Source of the DNA: Vibrio cincinnatiensis DSM 19608
GTDB taxonomy: Bacteria > Pseudomonadota > Gammaproteobacteria > Enterobacterales > Vibrionaceae
DNA: 64,000 bases
Direction: 5' to 3'
Assembly: GCF_900167345.1 (NCBI RefSeq)
Contig: NZ_FUXB01000008.1
Location: 58,008 to 122,007 of the forward strand
Part shown: one piece after another, positions 30,579 to 40,781 of the stretch
Layout: every line of letters begins with the position of its first letter
How positions within the stretch are numbered: position 1 is the first letter of the stretch
Made by a program: the position numbers and the translations under genes
The notes under the pieces: model-generated
Seen by the model: the letters and a program-made list of their open reading frames with translations, nothing else
Told to the model about the DNA's origin: nothing
Database searches by the model: none

Positions 30579-31859
30579 ATGACAGATAAAAGCAAAGAGG
30601 GTGGTAGTAGTAAACTGCTGTACTGCTCTTTCTGTGGCAAAAGCCAGCACGAAGTTCGCAAGCTAATCGCAGGTCCTTCAGTATACATTTGTGATGAATG
30701 TGTCGATCTTTGTAACGATATTATTCGTGAAGAGATCAAAGATGTTTTACCGAAGAAAGAATCGTCGGCATTACCTACGCCGCGTGATATTCGTGAACAT
30801 CTCGATGACTATGTGATTGGGCAAGAACATGCAAAAAAAGTGCTTGCGGTTGCGGTATATAACCACTACAAGCGTTTACGTAACGGTGATACAACGAGTG
30901 ATGGTGTGGAATTAGGCAAAAGTAATATTTTGCTTATTGGCCCAACGGGAAGTGGTAAAACACTGCTTGCTGAAACTTTAGCTCGCTTTTTAGACGTTCC
31001 GTTTACGATGGCAGATGCCACCACACTCACTGAGGCGGGTTATGTGGGTGAGGATGTTGAAAATATCATCCAGAAGTTGCTGCAAAAATGTGATTATGAT
31101 GTCGCTAAAGCAGAACGCGGTATTGTTTATATCGATGAGATTGACAAGATTTCACGTAAAGCTGAAAACCCATCTATTACTCGGGATGTCTCTGGTGAAG
31201 GGGTTCAGCAGGCGCTACTAAAATTAGTGGAAGGGACAGTGGCTTCCGTTCCTCCGCAGGGTGGGCGTAAGCATCCTCAGCAAGAGTTTTTGCAAGTGGA
31301 TACGTCGAAAATCCTCTTTATCTGTGGAGGCGCGTTTGCAGGCCTAGATAAAGTGATTGAACAACGTGTAGCGAAAGGCACCGGAATTGGCTTTGGCGCA
31401 GAAGTTCGCTCAAAAGATAGTAGCAAGTCTTTAAGTGAACTCTTTACCCAAGTTGAACCAGAAGATTTAGTGAAATATGGATTGATTCCAGAGTTTATTG
31501 GCCGTTTGCCTGTAACGGCAACCTTGACCGAACTGGATGAAGAAGCCTTAATTCAAATCTTATGTGAACCGAAAAACGCACTGACCAAACAGTATGCTGC
31601 TCTTTTTGAGCTAGAATCAACAGAACTAGAGTTTCGTGAGGATGCCCTACGTGCCATCGCAGCTAAAGCGATGAAGCGTAAAACAGGCGCTCGTGGCCTA
31701 CGTTCTATTCTTGAAAACGTGCTGTTAGAAACCATGTATGAATTACCGTCAATGACAGACGTTGAGAAAGTCGTCATTGATGAATCTGTGATAAATGGTG
31801 AGTCAGAGCCGTTGCTTATTTACACCGGAAATGAGAATCAAGCCGCAGGTGCTGAGTAA
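30579..31859 (+). CDS. clpX: ATP-dependent Clp protease ATP-binding subunit ClpX
   Basis: ClpX is the hexameric AAA+ unfoldase that recognises tagged substrates (for example ssrA) and delivers them to ClpP. The 426-residue sequence has the N-terminal zinc-binding domain (Cys16, Cys19, Cys38, Cys41), Walker A GPTGSGKT, Walker [12 protein letters not shown], and the GYVGEDVE pore loop. Family length is normal. It forms the clpPX pair and ends at a strong terminator. Confidence 0.98.
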   Translation: MTDKSKEGGSSKLLYCSFCGKSQHEVRKLIAGPSVYICDECVDLCNDIIREEIKDVLPKKESSALPTPRDIREHLDDYVIGQEHAKKVLAVAVYNHYKRLRNGDTTSDGVELGKSNILLIGPTGSGKTLLAETLARFLDVPFTMADATTLTEAGYVGEDVENIIQKLLQKCDYDVAKAERGIVYIDEIDKISRKAENPSITRDVSGEGVQQALLKLVEGTVASVPPQGGRKHPQQEFLQVDTSKILFICGGAFAGLDKVIEQRVAKGTGIGFGAEVRSKDSSKSLSELFTQVEPEDLVKYGLIPEFIGRLPVTATLTELDEEALIQILCEPKNALTKQYAALFELESTELEFREDALRAIAAKAMKRKTGARGLRSILENVLLETMYELPSMTDVEKVVIDESVINGESEPLLIYTGNENQAAGAE

Positions 31860-31877
31860 AAATTGTTCGACTGTTTT

Positions 31878-31907
31878 AAAAGGAGGCTGTTAAGCCTCCT
31901 TTTTTTA
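31878..31907 (+). terminator. Terminator of clpX
   Basis: AAAAGGAGGC (31878-31887) pairs perfectly with GCCTCCTTTT (31894-31903) around TGTTAA, followed by more T. It separates the clpPX unit from lon, which has its own promoter just downstream. Confidence 0.93.
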
Positions 31908-31915
31908 ATTCTGTC

Positions 31916-31943
31916 ATTGAATCCAGTCTGTTAGCCCCCATAT
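31916..31943 (+). promoter_or_regulatory. Sigma-32 (heat-shock)-like promoter for lon
   Basis: ATTGAAT (31916-31922), a 13-base spacer and CCCCATAT (31936-31943) match the heat-shock form CTTGAAA-N13-17-CCCCATNT well, with a perfect -10 box. It is located 36 bases before the lon ATG. lon is a classical sigma-32 gene, which supports the assignment. Confidence 0.75.
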
Positions 31944-31978
31944 ACTGCGATATACATAAAAGCGGAAGAGAGAATAAT

Positions 31979-34330
31979 ATGAACTTGGAACGTTCCGAGC
32001 GTATTGAGATCCCAGTACTGCCTCTACGTGATGTGGTGGTGTACCCACATATGGTCATTCCTCTGTTTGTTGGCCGTGAAAAATCCATCCAGTGCTTAGA
32101 AGCGGCAATGGATAACAACAAGCAAGTGCTTCTGGTTGCTCAAAAGCAAGCGGAAACCGATGATCCGAAAGTTTCTGATCTTTTTGAAGTGGGAACGGTA
32201 GCGACCATTCTTCAGTTGTTGAAACTACCTGATGGTACGGTAAAAGTCTTAGTTGAAGGTCAGCAGCGCGCAAAAATCAATCAATTCAATGAAGGCGATT
32301 TTTTCTCAGCAGAAGCCGAGTTCTTATTAACGCCAGAGTTAGATGATAAAGAGCAGGAAGTGGTTGTTCGAAGCGCAATCAATCAATTTGAAGGTTTTAT
32401 CAAACTAAATAAAAAGATTCCTCCAGAAGTTCTGACATCATTAAACGGCATTGATGAAGCGGCTCGTTTAGCCGATACCATTGCAGCCCATATGCCACTG
32501 AAATTAGTGGATAAGCAAAAAGTATTAGAGATTTTAGATGTTGCTGAACGTCTGGAGTTTTTGATGGGGCAGATGGAGTCAGAAATCGATCTTCTGCAAG
32601 TTGAAAAACGTATTCGAACCCGTGTTAAAAAACAGATGGAGAAATCCCAACGTGAGTACTATTTGAATGAGCAAATGAAAGCGATTCAAAAAGAACTTGG
32701 CGATATGGATGATGCACCTGATGAATTTGAAGCTCTACAGCAGAAAATCGAAGGCTCGAAGATGCCAAAAGAGGCACGCGAGAAAACGGAGCAAGAGCTA
32801 CAGAAACTAAAAATGATGTCCCCCATGTCTGCTGAGGCGACAGTGGTACGTAGCTATATCGATTGGATGGTGAGCGTTCCTTGGACAAAGCGTTCTAAAG
32901 TTAAGAAAGATCTATCAAAAGCGGAAGAAATTCTTAACGCGGATCACTATGGTTTAGAACGGGTTAAAGAACGAATCCTAGAATACCTCGCGGTGCAAAG
33001 CCGAATCAATAAGCTTAAAGGGCCTATTCTATGTTTAGTTGGGCCTCCTGGGGTTGGTAAAACGTCATTAGGTCGTTCTATTGCAGCGGCGACGGGGCGT
33101 AAGTATGTCCGTATGGCTTTAGGTGGGGTTCGTGATGAAGCGGAAATTCGTGGTCACCGCCGGACTTATATTGGCTCATTACCGGGTAAATTGATTCAGA
33201 AGATGGCAAAAGTGGGGGTTAAAAACCCGTTATTTCTATTAGATGAAATCGATAAAATGTCGTCAGATATGCGTGGCGATCCTGCTTCCGCTTTATTAGA
33301 AGTGTTAGATCCTGAGCAAAATAACTCTTTTAATGACCACTATTTAGAAGTGGACTACGATTTATCTGATGTGATGTTTGTTGCTACATCAAACTCGATG
33401 AATATTCCAGGACCTTTATTAGACCGTATGGAAGTGATTCGTCTATCTGGCTATACAGAAGATGAAAAACTCAATATTGCTAAACGCCATTTGGTGAATA
33501 AACAGATTGAACGAAATGGCTTGAAGCCGAGTGAGATTATGATCGAAGATTCGGCCATTATCGGTATCATTCGCTACTACACTCGGGAAGCTGGGGTTCG
33601 TGGACTTGAGCGGGAAATTTCAAAAATCTGTCGCAAAGCGGTGAAGAAAATTTTGCTCAATACAGATGTGAAAACCGTGACGGTTAACCAAGAGAATTTG
33701 AAAGAGTTTTTAGGTGTGCAGCGCTGTGATTATGGTAAAGCGGATGATAGTAACCGTATTGGTCAAGTCACTGGGCTTGCTTGGACTGAAGTTGGGGGCG
33801 ATCTTCTTACTATTGAAACGCAATCAATGCCTGGCAAAGGTAAGCTGACGCAAACCGGGTCTCTGGGTGATGTGATGCAAGAGTCTATCCAAGCCGCGAT
33901 GACGGTGGTTCGTTCTCGTGCGGAGAAATTGGGTATCAATACTGATTTCTATGAGAAAAAAGATATCCATGTCCATGTTCCTGAAGGTGCCACTCCGAAG
34001 GATGGTCCAAGTGCGGGTATTGCAATGTGTACAGCACTGGTATCTAGCTTAACGGGTAACCCTGTTAAAGCTGAAGTTGCCATGACAGGAGAAATTACTT
34101 TGCGTGGTGAAGTTCTTCCTATCGGTGGCTTAAAAGAGAAGTTGCTCGCTGCGCATCGTGGCGGAATCAAAGTGGTGCTGATTCCTAAAGATAATGAGCG
34201 TGATTTAGAGGAAATACCGAGCAATGTTATTGCTGACCTTCAAGTGATTCCCGTACAGTGGATTGATGAAGTCTTACGTGTTGCACTGGAAAAAGATCCG
34301 AGTGGGGTCACTTTTTCGGTAGCAAAATAG
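31979..34330 (+). CDS. lon: ATP-dependent protease Lon
   Basis: Lon is a hexameric AAA+ serine protease that degrades misfolded and regulatory proteins. The 783-residue protein (E. coli 784) has the N-terminal LON substrate-binding domain ([23 protein letters not shown]), a coiled-coil, Walker A GPPGVGKT at residues 355-362, Walker B, and a C-terminal protease domain with catalytic Ser678 (KDGPSAG) and the following lysine in [14 protein letters not shown]. It is preceded by a heat-shock-type promoter. Confidence 0.98.
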   Translation: MNLERSERIEIPVLPLRDVVVYPHMVIPLFVGREKSIQCLEAAMDNNKQVLLVAQKQAETDDPKVSDLFEVGTVATILQLLKLPDGTVKVLVEGQQRAKINQFNEGDFFSAEAEFLLTPELDDKEQEVVVRSAINQFEGFIKLNKKIPPEVLTSLNGIDEAARLADTIAAHMPLKLVDKQKVLEILDVAERLEFLMGQMESEIDLLQVEKRIRTRVKKQMEKSQREYYLNEQMKAIQKELGDMDDAPDEFEALQQKIEGSKMPKEAREKTEQELQKLKMMSPMSAEATVVRSYIDWMVSVPWTKRSKVKKDLSKAEEILNADHYGLERVKERILEYLAVQSRINKLKGPILCLVGPPGVGKTSLGRSIAAATGRKYVRMALGGVRDEAEIRGHRRTYIGSLPGKLIQKMAKVGVKNPLFLLDEIDKMSSDMRGDPASALLEVLDPEQNNSFNDHYLEVDYDLSDVMFVATSNSMNIPGPLLDRMEVIRLSGYTEDEKLNIAKRHLVNKQIERNGLKPSEIMIEDSAIIGIIRYYTREAGVRGLEREISKICRKAVKKILLNTDVKTVTVNQENLKEFLGVQRCDYGKADDSNRIGQVTGLAWTEVGGDLLTIETQSMPGKGKLTQTGSLGDVMQESIQAAMTVVRSRAEKLGINTDFYEKKDIHVHVPEGATPKDGPSAGIAMCTALVSSLTGNPVKAEVAMTGEITLRGEVLPIGGLKEKLLAAHRGGIKVVLIPKDNERDLEEIPSNVIADLQVIPVQWIDEVLRVALEKDPSGVTFSVAK

Positions 34331-34373
34331 TGATATGCAGCAAAAATAAGTAAAAGATTGTGCTGATAGGCAG

Positions 34374-34398
34374 AAAAAGGCTTGTCAGCCTTTTTTTT
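34374..34398 (+). terminator. Terminator of lon
   Basis: AAAAAGGCT (34374-34382) pairs with AGCCTTTTT (34387-34395) around TGTC and runs into eight T. A second, shorter terminator-like stem (AGGCT/AGCCT then GTTTTT, 34442-34460) lies about 45 bases further on, before hupB. Confidence 0.9.
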
Positions 34399-34441
34399 GA
34401 GAGCTAACGTTACTCACTATGGCTTAAGCCCAGTTGTCACA

Positions 34442-34460
34442 AGGCTTTAAGCCTGTTTTT
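34442..34460 (+). terminator. Second terminator-like hairpin before hupB
   Basis: AGGCT (34442-34446), loop TTA, AGCCT (34450-34454), then GTTTTT. The stem is short and the loop minimal. It may back up the lon terminator. The nearby GGCTTAAGCC (34421-34430) is a related palindrome. Confidence 0.45.
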
Positions 34461-34524
34461 AATGTTAATGGAACGAAATCGGCACCGAACAAAATAATAA
34501 CTTGGTGACCAAAGGGGAATCACA

Positions 34525-34797
34525 GTGAATAAGACACAATTAGTAGAAAAAATCGCAGCTAACGCTGATATTTCAAAAGCATCGGCAGGCCGTGTACTTG
34601 ATGCGTTCATTGAAGCGGTTAGCGATACTCTTCAGTCTGGCGATCAGGTAGCATTAGTCGGCTTTGGTACATTCTCTGTTCGTACGCGTGCAGCTCGTAC
34701 AGGTCGTAACCCAAAAACGGGCGAAGAAATTCAAATCGCTGAAGCAAAAGTACCTGCTTTCAAAGCAGGAAAAGCATTAAAAGATGCTTGTAACTAA
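34525..34797 (+). CDS. hupB: DNA-binding protein HU-beta
   Basis: HU is a small histone-like protein that bends and compacts DNA as a dimer. The 90-residue sequence starts [19 protein letters not shown] and has the DNA-binding arm [26 protein letters not shown], the HU family pattern. Its location between lon and ppiD is that of hupB in E. coli, which identifies the beta chain. A GGGGAATC site precedes the start at close spacing. Confidence 0.97.
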   Translation: MNKTQLVEKIAANADISKASAGRVLDAFIEAVSDTLQSGDQVALVGFGTFSVRTRAARTGRNPKTGEEIQIAEAKVPAFKAGKALKDACN

Positions 34798-34949
34798 TTG
34801 AGTTACTTTTTTGCTGTTTCTAAGCAAATTTAATTCGAACCTTTTGAAATTATGCGCATCATACTGATGCGCATTTCTTTTTCTGATATTATCGCGCTAT
34901 TCAATTTTAGCTGAAGTGTGTTACTTCAAACCCGGAGAGCAGTAAAACT

Positions 34950-36809
34950 ATGATGGATCGATTACGCGAGGGCGTGAACAGCATCGCGGTAAAAATTATC
35001 CTAGGATTAATTATCCTTTCTTTTATCTTTGCTGGGGTAGGCAACTACCTGATCAGTGGCGGCAACAATGCAGCGGCTAAGGTTGGCGGTATTGAAATTA
35101 GTCGGGGGGAGTTTGAGCAAGCTTATCAAAATGAACGTAATCGTATGCAAGCTCAGTTTGGTGATTCTTTTTCTAACTTATTAGCTGACCCCGCTTACGT
35201 CTCCTTATTTCGAAAATCAGTACTCGATAATTTGATTAACGATGTTTTGATTGAGCAACACGCCCAGTCTCTTGGGCTAAGAGTCAGTGATGAACAAGTT
35301 CGGAAGATGCTCTTATCTATGCCGGAATTTCAATCAGCAGGTCGATTTGACCAAGAAATCTATCAATCCGCCTTACGTCGAGCCGGGTTTACTCCTGAAG
35401 GGTTTGCACAATATTTACGACGTAATTTAGTCCGTAATCAATTGATGACAGCTTTACAAAGTAGTGAATTTACCTTAACGGGTGAGGTTGAAGCTCAAAA
35501 CGCTTTAATGACTCAGCGTCGTGAAATTCGTACCATTACCTTGCCTACGGCTTCTTTTACTCAATCTGTTGAACTTACGGATGAAGAAATCGAGCAGTAT
35601 TATCAGCAAAATGATGAGCGTTATACCCGTCCAGAACAGATGAGAATATCTTACATCGAGCTAGCGGCTAAAAAGCTAAAAGAGACGATTGTGATTAGTG
35701 ATGAGCAAGTGAACGCTTATTATCAAACTCATCAAGATAAATATACTTCGAATGAACAGCGTAAAGTGAGCCACATACTGGTTCAAGGTGATGATGAGTC
35801 GTCTGCTCAAGCTATTCTTGATGAACTCAATAATGGCGCTGATTTTGCTACTTTAGCCAACCAGAAATCACAAGATGTTGGTAGCTCAAGAGAAGGGGGC
35901 AATCTTGGCTGGATTGAGCGTGGCACTATGGATATTGCTTTTGAAAATGCCGCATTTTCTTTGCAGCGAGTGGGTGATGTTACGGGGCTTGTCAAATCAG
36001 AGTTTGGTTATCACATTATTAAACTTGATGAGTTAAAAGCGCCAGTGGTTCAGCCTCTTGAGCAAGTTGCGGCAGATATCAAAGCAGATCTGCAAGATCA
36101 ACAAGCGGTTGACACATTTTACCAATTACAAAATGAGCTGGAAAAAGTGGCCTTTGAGTCGCCGGATTCATTAGATGAGGCCGCAAAAGTTATCCATGCT
36201 TCTATTCAAAGAACGGATTTTGTTTCAACGAATAATATTCCAGAACTATTACGTCATCCAACGGTGATGCAAGCATTACAGTCACCGGAAGTAAAAGACG
36301 ATGGGTTAAACTCTGAGGCGATCGAAATCGCGCCAGAACACGTTATTGTTGTCCGTATTGAAGAGTCGCGCCCGGAAATTATTTTGCCATTGTCAGAGGT
36401 GAGAGAGTCTATTGAAACCAAGCTGGCGCAATTAAAAGCTGAGCAACAAGCGTTAGCATTAGCCAGTCAGCTAGTCAACGAGCTCCGGACAGGAGATGAC
36501 CACTTACTGACGGAGCATAACCTCACTTTTAGTAAACCAGAAATCGTGGACCGTGATACGCCGCTTGCTCATGTGATTTTTGCGATGTCTAAACCAGACC
36601 TTGATCAAACGGTTTATACTCAAGCGAAAGATCAGGCGGGAAATGTTGTTGTGATCGCATTAGATAAAGTGGAAACCGCAGCAGATGTTCGATTCCATGA
36701 ACCTATTGCTGCGCAATTAGCTCGTGTCGGCACTCAGCAAGATTTGAACGCCGTACTTGGCGTGTTGCGTCAAAATACCAAAATTGAGTATTTTGCTGTG
36801 AGTCAATAG
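34950..36809 (+). CDS. ppiD: Periplasmic folding chaperone PpiD
   Basis: PpiD is anchored in the inner membrane near the Sec translocon and helps fold exported proteins. The 619-residue protein starts MMDRLREGVNSIAVKIILGLIILSFIFAGVG (one helix, about residues 15-33), followed by a SurA-type N-domain and a parvulin domain (about residues 265-360: RKVSHILVQGDDESSAQAILDEL and FGYHIIKLDEL). Parvulin domains of PpiD are usually poorly active as isomerases. The two adjacent ATG codons at 34950 and 34953 are both possible starts. A terminator follows. Confidence 0.96.
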   Translation: MMDRLREGVNSIAVKIILGLIILSFIFAGVGNYLISGGNNAAAKVGGIEISRGEFEQAYQNERNRMQAQFGDSFSNLLADPAYVSLFRKSVLDNLINDVLIEQHAQSLGLRVSDEQVRKMLLSMPEFQSAGRFDQEIYQSALRRAGFTPEGFAQYLRRNLVRNQLMTALQSSEFTLTGEVEAQNALMTQRREIRTITLPTASFTQSVELTDEEIEQYYQQNDERYTRPEQMRISYIELAAKKLKETIVISDEQVNAYYQTHQDKYTSNEQRKVSHILVQGDDESSAQAILDELNNGADFATLANQKSQDVGSSREGGNLGWIERGTMDIAFENAAFSLQRVGDVTGLVKSEFGYHIIKLDELKAPVVQPLEQVAADIKADLQDQQAVDTFYQLQNELEKVAFESPDSLDEAAKVIHASIQRTDFVSTNNIPELLRHPTVMQALQSPEVKDDGLNSEAIEIAPEHVIVVRIEESRPEIILPLSEVRESIETKLAQLKAEQQALALASQLVNELRTGDDHLLTEHNLTFSKPEIVDRDTPLAHVIFAMSKPDLDQTVYTQAKDQAGNVVVIALDKVETAADVRFHEPIAAQLARVGTQQDLNAVLGVLRQNTKIEYFAVSQ

Positions 36810-36839
36810 TCGGCAATTATGTAATTGATATGTTTATTA

Positions 36840-36870
36840 AAATGGGCTGCATTTGCAGCCCATTTGATTT
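36840..36870 (+). terminator. Terminator of ppiD
   Basis: AAATGGGCTGC (36840-36850) pairs perfectly with GCAGCCCATTT (36855-36865) around ATTT, followed by GATTTTG. The 11-bp stem is strong; the T-run is imperfect. Confidence 0.8.
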
Positions 36871-36955
36871 TGTATATTTTCATAAACAGTTGAAACAAGG
36901 TTTCCTTTACTATCCCACTGCATTGCCATACAGGGTAAAAACAAGGAGAGTCATA

Positions 36956-37249
36956 ATGTTGAGAAAATATATAATTGTATTGTTATTAGGGCTTTGCTGG
37001 CCGACTAGCTATGTGCTGAGTGAAGAAATGAAAGAGAATAGCCAAGGGTTTACTATCACAGTAAACATTAATACTGCATCCGCAGAAGAGATAGCAACGC
37101 TATTGCAAGGCGTCGGGCTGCAAAAGGCCCAAGCAATCGTCGAATACAGGGAGACCAATGGCGCTTTCTTACATAAGGAAGATCTAGCGAAAGTTAAAGG
37201 AATTGGCAGTGCAACGGTGAGAAAGAACGAGAAACGCATCCTACTTTGA
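36956..37249 (+). CDS. ComEA family helix-hairpin-helix protein, exported
   Basis: A 97-residue small protein starting at the ATG at 36956, preceded by a near-perfect AAGGAGAG site. The longer frame from 36830 runs through the ppiD terminator and is rejected. It has a signal peptide (RKYIIVLLLGLCWPTSYVLS) and a ComEA-type tandem helix-hairpin-helix DNA-binding domain (VNINTASAEEIATLLQGVG, VKGIGSATVRKNEKRILL). In Vibrio, periplasmic ComEA pulls incoming DNA through the outer membrane during natural transformation; this protein has that exact layout and may be ComEA, but related small HhH proteins exist, so the symbol is left blank. Confidence 0.85.
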   Translation: MLRKYIIVLLLGLCWPTSYVLSEEMKENSQGFTITVNINTASAEEIATLLQGVGLQKAQAIVEYRETNGAFLHKEDLAKVKGIGSATVRKNEKRILL

Positions 37250-37270
37250 GTCTAGAGGCTGTTTGTTTGG

Positions 37271-37301
37271 AAAAACTCAGGGCATTGCCTCTGAGTTTTT
37301 T
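37271..37301 (+). terminator. Terminator of the ComEA-like gene
   Basis: AAAAACTCAG (37271-37280) pairs perfectly with CTGAGTTTTT (37291-37300) around a GC-rich loop that can itself pair. T-run on the + strand is present. Confidence 0.88.
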
Positions 37302-37511
37302 GTTATATGCAGTTGTGTTAAGTATTTTTATGCGTTTTTATTCTTTTATTTCTCAATCATAGGATGGTGTATTCACCCTCGATAAGCGATGGCATTATTA
37401 CCCTAGAGTTAAATGTTTGGGACACTCGCATCTTGATAGTACAGGGTATATAATTCTGCGCTGGTTAAACGCGCCGTCAGTCGTGAAAATAAAAAATAGA
37501 TGGAGTAAAGC

Positions 37512-38192
37512 ATGTCCTTGCAAACAGCGGTCATTACCGTAGATGGGCCAAGTGGTGCAGGTAAAGGCACTCTTTGTATGTTATTAGCGAAAAAACTGGG
37601 TTTTCAGCTATTAGACTCTGGGGCTATTTACCGCGTGTTAGCTCTTGCAGCCATTCATCATGGTGTTGATATTGAATCGGAAGATGCTTTAGTCCCACTG
37701 GCGACACACCTTGATGTGCAATTTATTGCTGAAGGTGAGCTTGTCAAAGTGATTCTTGAAGGGGAAGATGTTTCAAGAGAGCTGCGAAAAGAGGAAACGG
37801 GTATGGCCGCCTCAAAAGTTGCTGCCTTTCCACGAGTTAGAGAGGCATTGTTACGCAGACAAAGAGCGTTTGATCAAGGTCATGGCTTAGTGGCGGATGG
37901 CCGCGATATGGGAACCGTTGTTTTCCCTAAAGCTACAGTGAAAATTTTCTTAGATGCGAGTGCACATGAACGCGCTCAGCGTCGTTATAAGCAGTTGCAA
38001 CTGAAAGGGCTTGATGTTAAATTTGACGCCCTTTTAAGCGAAATTCAAGAGCGAGATGCACGAGACCGCAACCGCTCCGTCGCGCCGTTACGCCCGGCTG
38101 AAGATGCGCTGTTGCTTGATTCAACCACACTTTCTATCGACGAAGTGGTTGATAAAGCACTACAATATATCGAATCGAAACTAGCGGAATAA
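37512..38192 (+). CDS. cmk: Cytidylate kinase
   Basis: Cmk phosphorylates CMP and dCMP to the diphosphates using ATP. The 226-residue protein has the P-loop [12 protein letters not shown], the LLDSGAIYR substrate motif and the [11 protein letters not shown] and [13 protein letters not shown] segments specific to bacterial CMP kinases. It lies about 100 bases before rpsA, the conserved cmk-rpsA-ihfB order. A TATAAT box at 37449-37454 lies upstream but has no good partner -35 box. AGATGGAGT precedes the start. Confidence 0.97.
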   Translation: MSLQTAVITVDGPSGAGKGTLCMLLAKKLGFQLLDSGAIYRVLALAAIHHGVDIESEDALVPLATHLDVQFIAEGELVKVILEGEDVSRELRKEETGMAASKVAAFPRVREALLRRQRAFDQGHGLVADGRDMGTVVFPKATVKIFLDASAHERAQRRYKQLQLKGLDVKFDALLSEIQERDARDRNRSVAPLRPAEDALLLDSTTLSIDEVVDKALQYIESKLAE

Positions 38193-38209
38193 ACCACGCT
38201 AGTTAAGAG

Positions 38210-38270
38210 CGTTGGTCGCAAGGATGATGACCAGCGATTTTAATAACCCCATGCGGTAGGATACCCATGG
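38210..38270 (+). promoter_or_regulatory. rpsA leader with two GGA-loop hairpins (S1 autoregulation type)
   Basis: Hairpin 1: CGTTGGTC (38210-38217) with GACCAGCG (38229-38236, one G-U), with AGGA in its loop. Hairpin 2: CCATG-C-GGTA (38249-38258) with TACC-CATGG (38262-38270), a 9-bp stem with one bulged C and a GGA triloop. An A+T-rich single-stranded stretch leads to the ATG, with no proper Shine-Dalgarno. E. coli rpsA is known to have such GGA-displaying hairpins that drive initiation and are repressed by S1. Confidence 0.75.
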
Positions 38271-38296
38271 ACGTTTAATTATTGAAGATTAAATAC

Positions 38297-39967
38297 ATGA
38301 CTGAATCTTTTGCTCAACTCTTTGAAGAGTTTCTAAACGAAACCCAATTCCAACAAGGTACTATTGTTAAAGGTACTGTTGTTGCGATTGAAAATGGCTA
38401 TGTTCTTGTTGACGCTGGCCTTAAGTCTGAGTCTGCAATTCCTGCTGAACAATTCAAGAACGCTGCTGGCGAACTTGAAGTTGAAGTTGGTTCTGAAGTA
38501 GATGTAGCGCTTGACGCGGTTGAAGACGGTTTCGGTGAAACTCAACTTTCTCGTGAGAAAGCAAAACGTCACGAAGCGTGGATCGTTCTTGAGAAAGCTT
38601 ACGAAGAAGCAGAAACGGTTATCGGTATCATCAATGGCAAAGTTAAAGGTGGCTTTACTGTTGAATTAAACGGTATTCGTGCGTTCCTTCCTGGCTCTCT
38701 AGTTGATGTTCGCCCTATCCGTGACACTGCTCACTTAGAATACAAAGAGCTAGAGTTCAAAGTTATCAAGCTAGACCAGAAACGTAACAACGTTGTTGTT
38801 TCTCGTCGTGCGGTTATCGAATCAGAAAGCAGTGTTGAGCGTGACGAACTTCTTGAAACTCTACAAGAAGGTACTGAAGTTAAAGGTATCGTTAAGAACC
38901 TTACTGATTACGGTGCATTCGTTGATCTTGGCGGTGTTGATGGTCTACTACATATCACAGATATGGCGTGGAAACGTGTTAAGCACCCATCAGAAATCGT
39001 TAACGTTGGTGACGAAATCTTAGTTAAAGTTCTTAAGTTTGACCGTGACCGTACTCGCGTATCACTAGGTCTAAAACAGCTAGGCGAAGATCCATGGGTA
39101 GCGATTGCTAAACGTTATCCAGAAGGTCATAAACTGACTGGCCGTGTAACAAACCTAACTGATTACGGCTGCTTCGTTGAAATCGAAGAAGGTGTAGAAG
39201 GTCTTGTTCACGTTTCAGAAATGGATTGGACGAATAAGAACATCCACCCATCTAAAGTTGTTAATGTTGGCGACGAAGTTGAGGTTATGGTTCTTGATAT
39301 CGACGAAGAACGTCGTCGTATCTCTCTAGGTCTGAAACAATGTAAAGCTAACCCATGGCAATCATTCGCTGAAGCGCAAGCTAAAGGCGATAAAGTCACT
39401 GGTAAGATCAAGTCTATCACTGATTTCGGTATCTTTATCGGTCTTGATGGTGGTATCGATGGTCTTGTTCACCTATCTGACATCTCTTGGAATGTTCCTG
39501 GAGAAGAAGCGGTACGTGATTACAAGAAAGGCGACGAGATCTCTGCTGTTGTTCTAGCGGTAGACGCAGAGCGTGAGCGTATTTCTCTAGGCGTTAAGCA
39601 AATGGAAAATGACCCATTCAATGCTTATGTTGCTGATAATAAGAAAGGCACTCTAGTTAACGGTACAGTAACAGCGGTTGATGCTAAAGGCGCAACCATT
39701 GAGCTAGAAGATGGCGTTGAAGGTTACCTTCGTGCCTCTGAAATTACTCGTGATCGTGTAGAAGATGCATCTCTACTGCTTAATGTTGGTGATAAAGTTG
39801 AAGCGAAATTTACTGGTGTAGACCGTAAAAACCGCGTAATCAACCTATCTATCAAAGCGAAAGATGAAGCTGAAGAGCAAGAAGCAATGGCATCAATCAA
39901 CAAACAAGATGACGCTGCTTTCGGTAATGCAATGGCAGACGCTTTCAAAGCTGCTAAAGGTGAGTAA
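38297..39967 (+). CDS. rpsA: 30S ribosomal protein S1
   Basis: S1 is the mRNA-binding protein of the small subunit. From the ATG at 38297 ([15 protein letters not shown]) it is 556 residues with six S1/OB repeats; the signatures [39 protein letters not shown] and [15 protein letters not shown] mark repeats three to five. The upstream ATG at 38282 is not conserved. Codon use is strongly biased towards highly expressed choices (for example CTA/CTT Leu and GTT Val with few rare codons), as expected. Translation is likely autoregulated through the leader. Confidence 0.98.
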   Translation: MTESFAQLFEEFLNETQFQQGTIVKGTVVAIENGYVLVDAGLKSESAIPAEQFKNAAGELEVEVGSEVDVALDAVEDGFGETQLSREKAKRHEAWIVLEKAYEEAETVIGIINGKVKGGFTVELNGIRAFLPGSLVDVRPIRDTAHLEYKELEFKVIKLDQKRNNVVVSRRAVIESESSVERDELLETLQEGTEVKGIVKNLTDYGAFVDLGGVDGLLHITDMAWKRVKHPSEIVNVGDEILVKVLKFDRDRTRVSLGLKQLGEDPWVAIAKRYPEGHKLTGRVTNLTDYGCFVEIEEGVEGLVHVSEMDWTNKNIHPSKVVNVGDEVEVMVLDIDEERRRISLGLKQCKANPWQSFAEAQAKGDKVTGKIKSITDFGIFIGLDGGIDGLVHLSDISWNVPGEEAVRDYKKGDEISAVVLAVDAERERISLGVKQMENDPFNAYVADNKKGTLVNGTVTAVDAKGATIELEDGVEGYLRASEITRDRVEDASLLLNVGDKVEAKFTGVDRKNRVINLSIKAKDEAEEQEAMASINKQDDAAFGNAMADAFKAAKGE

Positions 39968-39984
39968 TCTAACTTACTGATTAG

Positions 39985-40009
39985 AAAGGGGCCATATGGC
40001 CCCTTTTTT
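39985..40009 (+). terminator. Terminator of rpsA
   Basis: AAAGGGGCC (39985-39993) pairs perfectly with GGCCCCTTT (39998-40006) around ATAT, with a T-run of six or more. It lies 18 bases after the rpsA stop. Confidence 0.95.
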
Positions 40010-40194
40010 ATAGGTTGATTATTATAACCTGATGATTTATTCCGTTTAGTTATGCTAATATAACCAAGCCTCAAAGACCTTATTGATTTTTTGAGGTATA
40101 AAACCGAGCAAAAAGTCTCCTATACGGTCGATCTTCCCTGATCCCCATAGTGCTGCTTAGCAATGCTCTTTTTTATAGAATATTAACCAAGTGT

Positions 40195-40223
40195 TTGTTG
40201 GAATTGATATTACTGACTATAAT
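40195..40223 (+). promoter_or_regulatory. Sigma-70 promoter for ihfB
   Basis: TTGTTG (40195-40200), a 17-base spacer and a perfect TATAAT (40218-40223). It lies 28 bases before the ihfB ATG. The remaining rpsA-ihfB gap (40010-40194) is A+T-rich with one long stem (CCTCAAA/TTTGAGG, 40069-40096) of unknown meaning. Confidence 0.6.
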
Positions 40224-40250
40224 CAGGGTAAAAACTCGAAGAGGGAAACT

Positions 40251-40535
40251 ATGACTAAGTCTGAATTAATAGAAAGGCTGTGTGCCGAGCAACCCCATCT
40301 TTCAGCAAAAGAAATTGAAGATGCGGTAAAAGATATTCTTGAACACATGTCGAAAACATTAGAGGCTGGGGAGCGCATCGAAATTCGAGGATTTGGTAGT
40401 TTCTCTTTGCACTATCGTGATCCCCGTGTTGGACGCAATCCTAAAACTGGTGAAAAAGTCGAATTGGATGGCAAATATGTCCCTCACTTTAAACCCGGTA
40501 AAGAATTACGTGAGAGAGTTAATCAAGATCTATAA
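40251..40535 (+). CDS. ihfB: Integration host factor subunit beta
   Basis: IHF-beta pairs with IHF-alpha to bend DNA sharply at specific sites in transcription, replication and recombination. From the ATG at 40251 ([14 protein letters not shown]), preceded by AGAGGG, the protein is 94 residues, exactly the E. coli length. The beta-arm [35 protein letters not shown] is typical. The longer upstream frame overlaps the promoter and is rejected. Confidence 0.97.
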   Translation: MTKSELIERLCAEQPHLSAKEIEDAVKDILEHMSKTLEAGERIEIRGFGSFSLHYRDPRVGRNPKTGEKVELDGKYVPHFKPGKELRERVNQDL

Positions 40536-40554
40536 TGGTAGAACGGCCTCATAA

Positions 40555-40585
40555 GCGGCATACTGTCACAGTGTGCCGTTTTTTT
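40555..40585 (+). terminator. Terminator of ihfB
   Basis: CGGCATACTG (40556-40565) pairs with CAGTGTGCCG (40569-40578, one G-U) around TCA and is followed by seven T. Confidence 0.92.
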
Positions 40586-40781
40586 ATGTGCTCTCTTTGA
40601 CGGTGTTTTCTTTTGATCGTTTATCGTTTTTGGGTTGAAGAAGAGTGATAAAAACAGGGTCTCTGAGCGGTATGGTAGATTTCGGTTAACGTCGATGGAA
40701 TTTGATTATAGAATCGAACATGGTTTGTCTGAGCAATTTCCTGCATAATCAGTAAATAGATTTGTGGATGGGTCATCAATT

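Noticed and set aside
36830..36955. N-terminal extension of the ComEA-like gene
   Set aside because: It would start before and run through the ppiD terminator and would hide the signal peptide; a strong ribosome binding site lies before 36956.
38900..39900. Long direct repeats
   Set aside because: These are the diverged S1/OB domains of rpsA, not DNA repeats of mobile origin.
40191..40250. N-terminal extension of ihfB
   Set aside because: It overlaps the -10/-35 promoter boxes and is absent from the family.
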